Part shown: in pieces, positions 41,701-53,700 of the stretch
Layout: each line of letters starts with the position of its first letter
How positions within the stretch are numbered: the stretch's first letter is position 1
NCBI GenBank assembly: GCA_964017235.1
Contig: OZ024938.1
Span: forward strand, 6,935,454-6,999,453
Length of the DNA: 64,000 nt
Direction of reading: 5' to 3'
From: Sabellastarte sp. h YS-2021
Lineage: Eukaryota; Annelida; Polychaeta; Sabellida; Sabellidae
The notes under the pieces: model-generated
The model's input: the letters and a program-made list of their open reading frames with translations, nothing else
What the model was told of the DNA's origin: nothing
Databases searched by the model: none
Position numbers and translations under genes: made by a program

Positions 41701-44700
41701 TTTGATCATCAGTAACTACTATTACCCCTGTGTTTTCTCTGGTATGACCCAGGTTTATCCATAGACCCAGGACTATAGGACTATGGACCTTTCCACGGTG
41801 TCAATCAAAATACTGCAAATCGGCATATATCCTGTTTAGTACTGGCAACAACCAATCATTTCCTCCGATTTTTATCAGCGCCATTTTCAATCACAAAAAC
41901 GTGGTCATTTTTTGGGACATATTTGTAAATATTATTGCTTTCTGACAATGGAACAAAAAGAAACCACAGTGTAATTTGATAAAAAAATATATCATCAATC
42001 CTACCTACTTTAAAATGTCTGAAGTGTATATATATGTCCCCAAGCTGCCATTGTTTATATTTTACTGCAATGTACGAGGATTTGTTTTGATCAATAAATT
42101 GTTTATTTATTTATTTTATAATTTTTGTCAGAATAAAGCAAATATACTTTATTATATAATTTCTAATTATGTGCTACATCCAATCATTTAAAATACGTGT
42201 TATTTCTCTTATATCTTGAAATACTCAATGTTTACGTTTCATTTCCCGCCATTTTCGCCATTTGTTTGTCAGAGAAGGCCTGACATGGAGACAACTAAAA
42301 TACCGTAAACCAGGAAGTGGGCGTGGCCAATGGAACGGTCCATTCAATTGGTTTAGCTGTACCGTATCCCCTAGTCACAGGTGGTATGTTCGTGAGGTTA
42401 CAGGTTTAATACTTGACAGTGGAACTGCCTCCCATGATGCCTCATATCTTCCGAGATTTGATGTATCCACTTTGTGTGATATGCATGGCCACTGGTTGGA
42501 CACGGTGTGAGACCGTAAATAACAGTAGAATGGCAGTAGAGCGAGAGTAGTATAAACATTTCTCACTAAGAGACGATCTCCATTTACCTCCACTCACCTT
42601 ATGTTGCCTAATTACACCAAAATACGACCGGCTCACATCCTTAGATACACTATGGACCACACCTTCAGTTACAGTATGAAAAGTTTCATTTGCACATGCT
42701 CACGATGAGATGGTCAGAGGCGGAAACTTTATAAAACTTCTGTCGGACATGCAAGGAATATGACGTTTGAGAACTGTCTCACTAGTTCACATTAGGGCTG
42801 CAAGCGAGCTTGAAAATGCGCCTCGATTCCTCGTTTATGAAGAACCGACTTGGACCCAGTTAATCACTTGATTATCGCCCACGAAATTGACTGCATCATA
42901 TTTTGACATATTACACCTTACAAAACGCTTAAAATGTGTACAGACGGAAAGAATGTTGATAATTCATTGAATTTTGGAATAAAGACGCATTTATAATGCA
43001 GAATACAGGAAACTTTAGCCATTCGTATATCGCGAGATTTGAGGCGTCTTCGAAATATATTATATTAAAATGCCGTCTTATAAAAACATCATCACACACG
43101 CATTTAAAGTTTTCAAATGTTTAAAAACTATAAAATTGAAAATGGAAACACCTTGTATTAGAAAAATATTAATGTATCCATATATTTAAAGAAAAATCTA
43201 ATTTTGTAGTAGATTTTATGTCTATTCTCAGTTGTTTTCGAAGACCCGGTTCAGTTTTCTTGACTCGATTATTAAACTGAATCGTTTCGTTTCCGAGTAA
43301 CAGAAGAATCGTTGCAGCTCTAGTTCGCATACGGGCATCAAAGAGTAGTTGATGGACAGTGACGTTTTACCCTACGCATACTCACGCAGGGACGTACCAC
43401 CTTTTAATATGATTGGGGTATTAGAGTCTGTCAATTGATCGAGGTTAAAAGACCGTATCAGATTAAATTAGATACAGATCCCTAAAATGACCAAAGTGGT
43501 CAGAACAGGAAAAGTACCACAGTGACATAATTTGTTTAGATTTTATGACCAGCTATGAAACACTTGTAGAGTGCAGACCAGGGTGCATTATCTAAAAATA
43601 TAGGGCTTTTTTGTATCCAAAAACTAATCCCCATTTTTTCCCAAATGTTTACATCCACATGAAAATCTGCTCATTACTATGAACCGAAAAATCCCTGTGA
43701 AATTGGGACCCTTTGAAAATTTGAAAATGAGTTTGTTGTGTCCAGAATATGATGAGAATCTCTCATAAAATGTCATCCCCTCTTCCAGTGGTTAGTCCCT
43801 ATCCACATAAAAAGTAGGGTTTCGAATGGTTACTTGAGCCTCAATAGACGAGTCGGTTTTTGCTACTGCTTGAGTCCATTTTAACTACTCGATTACTCGC
43901 AATGTATTGTATTATCCCCGCAAAATGATAAGTGTGTGCTAAATTTCTGCTATGAAATATCAGTTAAAGTTTTTAGCTTAAAAAGGGTGTAATTTACTCC
44001 ATATTCTACAGTGCCTGGTTAAATAGAAGACGTTTTTCTTCCAAAGTTTTATTACCATTTGTTTACAGAGGAGTTCTAATGGTAGATGCTAAATCTTGCG
44101 ATTACTCGAATTTGCGTTGGTTGTCTGTGTGCGGATACTCGGGGCTGTTTTTTTAGCATCCGACCCAGCCCTCATAAAAATTTTAGAAAGATCCTGTCAA
44201 TACCATTCGCAGACAGGGGGTAGGCATTATTTTTATACACTGTTTGCAGTTCTTTGTAAATATGCCCCCTGCTGTGACACATTGCATATAATGGTTACCA
44301 TAGTGAACTCTGTACTGGATTTTAATGGGAAAAGTTTTTCAATTGACATGTATATGAGAGTGGTATGAAAGGTAAATCAGTACAGTAGAACCTCTAATAT
44401 CCGACTCTCTAGGGAGAGTAAAAATTAGATCCGATAATAGAAAGGTCGGATAATAGGAAGGCTAAAATAACAGGCTTAAATGGAGTTGGAAGAGTGGGTT
44501 TGAGGTTGGATAATTGAAAATTCGGATAATAGAGGGTCAGATTATAGAAGTTCTACTGTATTTCTTTTGATTGTAGGGCATTTGTCAAACGGTCATTGTT
44601 TTAGGCTTTCTTGTGGATGATGTTTCATAAAAACAACAACAACAAAGTAATTTAGGTAATTCTATCAGTTTTTGGGTGGGTTTTGTGTAACCATCTCGCC

Positions 44701-47700
44701 TGTTCGATTGATGTGTCTGACATCCGTCCGTCTGTCCGCCAACATTTTGGTTTCCAGACTCTTACTGAAAGACTCTTATGTATATTGATTTGAAACTTGA
44801 CTGGGTGGTAGGGCTAGGTTGCTGTCAAAATTGGTGCCATTTGGGAAAACCAGATGTCTACCATGGCCGCCATCTTGAATTTGCATTGCTGGTCTCTAAC
44901 TCAAAGGTGCTTGTGCTGATTAATTTGAAACTTCAGTGATAGGGCATCACCTAGGCTAGTTTAAATTTGCTTTTGAAATTGATGCCACTGGCCATTGCTG
45001 CCATCTTGAAATTCCATTTCTGGACACTAACTCGAAGATGCTTCTGTCGATCAATCTGAAACTTAACAGCATGGTAGGGCTCCACCTGGGATAGGTCAGT
45101 TTCAAAGTTGGTGCCATTTAGAAAAACAAGATGGCCAAAAAACTAAAGAAGTGTATTTAATGAATACCACTATGTGTTTTTGTTTTGTGAATGTTTTGTT
45201 GTAGTGTCATGTAGTTATGTCTCTGTGAATTGTCAATAACCATGTCATTAGTGTATAATAAAAAAAAATTAAAAAAAAAAAAAAAAAAAGATGGCCATTA
45301 TCTTGAAATTCTGTTTGCAGACTGTAACTTAAATATGCATCTTCTAATCGATTTCAAACTTGACAAAGTAGAAGGACAGAACCCAGCGCTATTTTGATAT
45401 GTCCAGGGCCAGTATCACAGCTATCATGTTGCATACATCTGGCATACATCCATCCCGTACACATGGCAAATACTAGTACATGTTACAATCCCTGATAACG
45501 ATTATACAACCCGCCTTTTGGGGTCTACAACCACAGTTTCTTGTTTTCTTTATAATTGGCAGAAAAAAAATTATGTTTATCTATTGCAAAGAATTTTGAG
45601 AAGGCATTTCCTATTTGCAATTATAGTTCATGTGTCTGTATTTATCACCATATTATGGGCAACTGTTGAAAATGACTAGGATTCTCTTTGTGATAAAACC
45701 ATGGACACTGAATGTGACCTTCATAAATGGTGTGACACTAATACCCATAAAATTGTAGTCTAGTATTGGTGCATGAAAAAGTATTATTCATCATTCAGGA
45801 GTGATGTATGATGTTTCAGTATATAGTTTGATGAGGGCTGGTTTATTTTTATGATCCGCTTATTTTATTATTCAATGTTTTTCGAGCTTATTCTATTATT
45901 CAATGTTTTTCGAGTGGGAAAAAAATAAAACCCACAAGCAATAGATGCTATCTGTTCTGAAAACACCAATCTCAGTCTGTATTTACCCTTATTTAAAAAA
46001 AAAACAGTTTTGCATGGGTAATAAAAAATTAATGTTATTTGTTTCTTCTTCAGATGTGGATGAATGTGAGTCTGTAGACTGCGGAGATGGCACTCAGGTG
46101 GACCATATTGGTTACTGCGAGTGTATCTGTCCTCTGAGTGAACCAGCATCAACGGGTCCGAACTGCGAGAGAAGTAAGTTGAATGGCCATGTAACACATA
46201 CATTTAAAAACTGATCTGTATCATCTGTTAGGACAGAGCCAGAGGTTGAACCTGCCTTGTGTAAAAAATAAGACCAGAGGCCGATTTCACAATGGGACTA
46301 AAGCCAAGGCTTGGACTTAAATTTAAGACTTTGGTCTTAAATTTTGTCAACAGAATTGTAAGTCAGTGGTCTTAGACTTAGCGGATTTCACAAAGCAGCT
46401 AAGTTCATGAAATTTCTAAGTCATTGGACTTCGTGTTAAGTCTGGTAGGTAGTGGGCTTAAATTTTGTCACCAATAGTATATTCTGAATAGCTATCAATG
46501 GTCACATGACACAGAAAACCGCTGTGGTGAATTGATAAGCTTAGACATATCTAAGACCAAAGTCTTAGATTTAAGTCATGATTTTGCGATAAACAGTCTC
46601 TGTGAAATGGGCCCCAGGGGCTGGTTTCATAAAGGGTCTTAGACTTAGCCACATTTTTCGCTAAGTCAGAGACTTAAATCTAAGACTTTGGTCTTAGCTA
46701 GGTTAAGGACTTAAGTGAATTTCACAAAGGATGACTTAGCTAAGTTCAAGCTTATCACATAACCACAGTGGTTTTCTGTGTCATGTGACCTTTTATTTCT
46801 GTTCAAAATATAACATTTGTGACAAATATCCTCATTTTATCTCAGGGTTAGTGATGTTTTGAAATGGAAAACCTAGTTACCACATAAAAACTCTCCAAAG
46901 ACTCCACTAGGGAGGTGTTCTGTATTTTTATACTTTATTCACAGCCATTTCAAATTTTAAAGTGGAGAGAAATTATGGTGGCCATATTTAAGTTTACAAA
47001 AGTTAAGCCCACTCCCAGGAGGACATAACTTTGAGGCTCAAGACTTAGCCAAAGCTCAGAGTTTACTGCTTTGTAAAATCCGCTAAGTCTAAGACAACAG
47101 ACTTGGCCTTCATTAAAGACTAATGTCTTAACTTTAAGTCTAAGTCTTTAAGTCTAAGTCTTTAAGTCTAAGTTCTTTTTTTAAACCAGCCCCAGAATAT
47201 GATTAATGGTTTCTGAGTTTTAGCGTACATTAAGGATGCGAACAAGTTGCCAGTGCTTGTTGCCGGACGCTAATATGGAAACTGACATCTTTCTGGAACT
47301 GGACTATCCCTTTTTGCACATCAGCGCCTTACAGGATGTTTACATCAAATTCGGCGCTATATAAGTGTTTCTTACTTACTTACTTACTAATTTCATCAAA
47401 TTTCGATCCCAATTTAAAGGATCAAGTGCTCACATACATGAAATACCATAATGATTGAACTGTTTGTGTTTTTGTATAATAAGACATAAATAAGACCCCT
47501 TTCTTACATTAAATCACACAATGCACCATTTTTCACATGGCAGTCACAATTATATATGGTGACATCATCTATAATTCTGAAGATTCAGGGCTTTTATCTG
47601 TATATTTTTGGGTTACCCAAGGTGCTGTATTGGATGTTGTTTCCTGTCAAGGTGCATACTAAAGTTGATGTCGAGCCAAAATTTCATTCTGCAGCAATTG

Positions 47701-50700
47701 ATCCCAATTTTATGCTGGTCACTCCATTAGGGCAGATATTGTTTAAAACTATACACATCCAGATTATTTTTGAGATGGATTAAGCCACAGGTAGACCCCC
47801 GCCGTGGCTGAAAATATTACTCTAATCGGGTGCACAGTTATACATACATACAAACAGATAAGCTAACCTGGTTACACTACCATTCCTTGTCCGCGCCCGC
47901 CTTTTCAAGGGGCAAGTGAAATAAGAATTCTGGTATTTTTGACAAGACATTGCAGTGGTCTCCACAGTAATTTGGCACAACAGGTACACCAATATATAAT
48001 TACTGTCGCCTCCCCCAAACAATGGTTGGGGTTATTTTTTTCAGACATGTAGGGTATACTACTGACTTCTCTCTCCCTGAACCTGATCCAGATCTTTTAA
48101 TCCAAATCTGAATAAAAAATTACAGAATTTTGATCTGTTTAGTTTTGGGTGTGGGTGGGTTGTGGTCCTCAGTACTATCCATAGGCAAAGGTTTGACGGT
48201 TGTCAGGCTTCACTTGTTTACACTTGAGTAAACTGATATAACTTCCTTTTCATAACCAAATGCATTGACACCAGTGCACATCATGAATACACATTTAAAC
48301 AAATACCACAACTTTATTACTTTTTTTGGAAATATGGAAGAAATGCCCAGGTGGACAATCTGGCAATGTTCTCCTTTTTTACATTTGCTGTTTCCAGTTT
48401 TGGGATTCACTGAAAGAGTTAAGTCCTGTTAGCTACCGTTTACTAAGTGTATATTATCCAACCAAATATTGATTTTTGATCGTGTTGGATGTAACCAATC
48501 CACCTATTAGATTAATGTGTCTGACATCCATCTGCCAATCTGTATTTTTATTTCCAGACTCTAACAAGATGATGCTTCGGCTCATCAATTGAACTTCGAC
48601 AGGGTGGTAGGACACAACCATTGCTACGTTGCTTTCAAACTGGTGCCTGTCCGTGTGTCTGTCTGTCAATATTTGTTTTCCGATCTCTAACTCAAAGAAG
48701 TTTTCACTGACTGACTTCAAACTTGTCTTTTATTTCAGTACAGAAATATTTGCTAGCAAGAGTGCTCGGAGAGCGCAGACCTCCGTCACAGGAGCTCAAT
48801 TCCTGGACTTTCAGAACCTACCATTAGCACTGATGTTGCTTTTTTCCCCGTCTATTTCATATTTTTTCTGATAGTGATCCGGATCACGCCCAATTTATTT
48901 TTCATGGATCCAGACAGTGATCCAGATCACTCCCAAAGTCTGATCACTTGTTCCTTGTCCCATTTAGGACATATCCTGAAAATTTCATCAAAATCCGTCC
49001 ATATCTTTTTGAGTTATCTGTCTTTAAAAATTACATTTCATTGATCCAGATCACTCCCAAAATCTAAGCACTTCTTCCTGTTACCGTTTTGGACATATCC
49101 TGAAAATTTTATCAAAATCCGTCCATAAGTTTTTGAGTTATCTTGTTCACAAACAAACAAACAGACAGACAAACCCATGTGAAAACATAACCTCCTTGGT
49201 GGAGGTAATAATGTTTTGGTATATGCCGCTATAAAGAAAGACATACGTGTGTACTGCAGTACTGCCTCTCATGAAAATAGAGTTATACAGTTTGCACATC
49301 TACACTACAGGGAGGGGGCTCGGTGGTGTAGCGGTTAGAGTTCTCGCCTCCAACCTCTGAGGCCGCCTGTTCGAATCTCAGGCTGCGTGCTTCGTGTTGG
49401 AAAGTTGGTAATTACTTGCCGATGCCCGGTGGTTTACAGTGCAGTATGCACTGGTTTCCTCCACCTGTAAACTACCTGTCGCAATATGACCCTGGCTGTT
49501 GAACGTGACGTAAAACAACAAATAAATCTAAATCTAATCTGTACTACAGGGGGCCAAGGACCTGATTCCTTTTTACAAATAAATAATAAACTTGAAATCC
49601 CTGATACCAATTGCACAAACCGACTTTTGTGGATCTATCACCCCATTTTTCTCGTCCAAAGTTGTTTACACACAACCTAGGTTGTTTTGTGTGACTTCAG
49701 GCATATTTAACACACTTTTAGCCAATAATGAAACAGATATAAAGGCATGGACTAAATATAAAAATTTATTTGGAATTTTAAGTCCTCTTTGTTGCAGTCT
49801 CACAATTAAGCGAAAAATTTAAGTTTAGACTTAAGTCAAAGACAGTAGTCTGATGTTGATTCAAATAGGGGTTGATTCAAACATAGACTTAAACCAGTCC
49901 AAACATAGACTTAAATTCCTTGGTAAATATAAGGCCTTAGAAAAGTTATCAATAATTTCGCTGTTGTTGTTTATTTGTTGTGTATTTTTTTGCCAGGATG
50001 TTCCGGTGAGATGGACATCATGTTGATCGTGGATTCTTCCGGAAGTATCAGAAACAACCGCTGGAGGGACGTTAAGGAGTTCCTTGGAGACTTTGTGGAT
50101 CGGTTCGCGGTGGGCGAGCAATACACGCGCTTCAGTGGAATCTTCTTTAGCACTAATGCACAGATGGCTTTTAGGTTAAACAGGTACGGCTGGATGGTTC
50201 TTGCTCCTATGTGAAATTTGTATAATTTTCACTTCGGGGTCGGAATTCTGATAACCCCAGGGTCTACTTAGATATTCCTCCTGTTAAACTGGTGTAAAAG
50301 TAAATATTCCCCCCTGCAAAATATCCCCCCCCCCCCCCCCCCCGCCCTCAGGTGAGGGCATTATTTACCTTTCAATACCCAAAAACAACTCTACAGTATT
50401 ATTTATCAGATATTTTATTGTCCTTGGGTAAATATACTTTAAACCTTCTCAAGTGTAAGACAAAGCATTATTTTATTCATAAAATGTAATAAGGTTTTAA
50501 AGGTGGTGAATTTTAGAGTTCTGGCAAATTTTAGATTTCTTAAATCTTAAATCTTTAATTTCTTAAATCTTGAAGTAGTGGAGTTTATTACATGCAGTTG
50601 TTTAAACTGAATTGTAGTTTCCAGTTTCTTCTACATGGTGATGTCAATTAAATCGTAATTTCCAGGTTCTTTGTTGGTTTCTTTAGTTTAAATTTAGAAG

Positions 50701-53700
50701 ATATTTCTATTAATTTCTATTTATTAACATTATGATATTCCCATTCAACATTACTATTTAATTACTGCAAGCACTTATTTGGTGAATAAACTTATTTGTT
50801 GTTAGAATTCTTACTATTACGTATAAAGATAATATGCAGCTACAGATTTCTCATTTATAGTAATATGTCTGAGGACATTATGGATAGATTTAAAAAATAT
50901 AAAATGGAAAGCTGATCTAAAACCTTTAAGCTGTAATTATGAGTTTGACATCATAATGGCCTCATGTAATACTACACTACACTATAGTGGATATTTTGTG
51001 TCTTTAAAGTGACTTTATGAAGGAAGACGTCATTACAGACATCAATGAAATGAAGTTTTTGGGAGACAGAACGAACATAGCTGAAGCCTTGGAGATGAAC
51101 GTAAGTATGCTTGTTTGTAATGTGTGGAAATGCACCCTGATTTACATATGACTAGAAACTACTCCTAGAGCACAAACCTCCGCCAATATCTGACCAGCTA
51201 TGCAAAAGAGAGAAATTATTGATTGGTTCTGCCTGGAGTCGATCCGGCGGACTTTGGATTACACACAGATATATAAACACAAGTATAGCTCTTTCACCAG
51301 CTGAGCTAAAGGGGAATCCCCCCGAAGCCCAGGTATTAACAGAACTGATATGAGGATATTACAACATGTAAACTTTTGTGAAGATCCAGTTATTATAATT
51401 GGAGTAACACAGACCAAAAGTCACTGAAAAATGAGAAAGTTAAAAAATTTTATTTTGTAGCCAGGGTATAACCTGCCATTTTACCCAAACTTAGTCACTT
51501 CTTCCTTTGGTTGGAGTCCACTCTCATAAAAAAAATTTCATGAGTATGTGCTTCTTTAGTTTTTGGAGTAATCACAAACAGACAGACAATCAAACAAACA
51601 CACCTCAAACACCACCTCCTGTGCAGATCTAACACAAGCTTATAAGGAATGTTTTGTTTTTTCCTTTTTGTGAATTCCAAAACAAAGCAATATACAAAAA
51701 ATTCCGAATAGTTGTAGAATTATTGCAAACAACAGTTTGTGAGAATTAAGCAGACCTTTGATTCAAGTCAAAGCTTTCAGTTCTACAATATCAATGAAAC
51801 TGTGATATTTACTTTTTGTGTCAGATTTATTTTTAAAACATATCAAAGATAACCTTTTTTATGGAATGTCATATTATTTTAACCTTTTTAATATCAATTG
51901 GCAAAAATTACAACAAAGATTTCATGAAACTGATACAACTATATATGCTTCATATGAAGCATTGGAAGAGATTTTCTAACACATTTGTGAAAATATATTA
52001 ATATAACAAGTTTTCTCTTGATTTTTACCCCATAGCCCATAAGGGCTGTCGGGGTATTTTGTTTTCACCCGTGTTGTCCGGATGGGCGGACTGGAGGTCG
52101 GGCGGGCGGCGAGAAAAGTTTGTCCGACCTGTATCTCAGAAACCGTAAGGTGTAGGAAGTTGATACTTGGTAGGGACATCCATTAGGGGTTGTAGGTGTG
52201 TAACGTCATGGTATGACCTTGATTTGACCTTGCTGTAGTGACCTTGACCTATAAAATCTTGTCTGGGTTATATCTTGGAACCAGTAAGGTGTAGGAAGTT
52301 GATGCTTGGTAGGGACATTGGTTAGGGGTTGTAGGTGTACAGCATCATGGTGTGACCTTGATTTGACCTTGTCATAGTGACCTTGAGCTATAAAATGTTG
52401 TTGCACCTTTGGGTCTATTTTTTTATGCAGATTAAGCACGGTTAAAATCATGTTAAAATTCATTAAGAATTTTACTTTTACAACTTCCCATTGTAACAGA
52501 TGGATTTTCATCAAGTGAGCCACAGATTTTGCTCCAACACCACACATAAGCATTCATTGAATGTATTACCACTTCTGTATGCATGGTAATATTCAAAACA
52601 TCCAAACCATAATTCGGCCATGCAGATGTAGATAAAGAGTGTCGTAATGTTTAGTTTACTGATTATTGCAGCTATCTTGTTATTGAATTGTCTTGTTTAA
52701 GTACTTCACCTTTACATGCATTATCTTTCTCTTAGACATTATTTTCTCTATTTAAACATTGTTTGGACCTTTATCTAACTGTCAGTGCTCTGAAAGTATC
52801 ATGAACTTTGTACTGATACAGTACTTCCATATCTCATGGTGTTAAAAATATTTCCCTAGGCTGTGGGGTACGGGCATCTCTGATGCTATTTTTAGTTTAC
52901 TGAATTGTCTTGTTTTAATACTTAATCAATACATGCAGTTTTTTTCTTTAGGTGTTATTTTCTCCACTTAAACATTATTTGAACACTGACACTGCTCTGA
53001 AAGTATCCCAATCTGTGAACTGTTTCACTACGTCTAAATCTCATCTTGTTGAAAACCATTGCTGCAGGCTGTGGGGTACGGGCATCTCTGATGCTGTTTT
53101 AGAAACCAGTAATTGATTTTGGTAAATTAAAATCAATGGTAAATCTTAGAGCTGAAACGATTAGCAAAATTTGGTAGTCGGGTAGTCGCTTGCATTAACC
53201 GTCGACTAACCGATTAATTGTTTCTGACGTTTAGCATGTATGAGAAATACGGAAAACGTGTGTGTTCTAGTGGTAAAGACGGCAAACCGGATAGTTGGTT
53301 TCTATTCGATTTATAAAAGAGTAAACGAAATCCGGTGTCAAATTCCAAGAACCGGTACCCGAAATGTCACATATTTCACATCAAAACGTATAAAATATTG
53401 CACAGAAACGTTTAAAAATATTAACTTCTGTAATATTTTGCCAATATACACTGAAATAATATCCAAAACGTCTGTTTTATCATCAAATAAACCACATTTT
53501 AGTTGAAATTATTGTTCATGTACACGCACATAAAGTTTTACAGCTTGACTACAGCTTGGTGTATACTGATTCGAACGAATCCGGTTTCTGCCAAATTTTT
53601 GTTTTCGGGACCCGGTTTCCATATTTACATTCGATCGTAACACTAGTGTGTTCCGAATGTATACAAACAAAGTGGTGGATTGCGAGATGCTGAAAAACAA

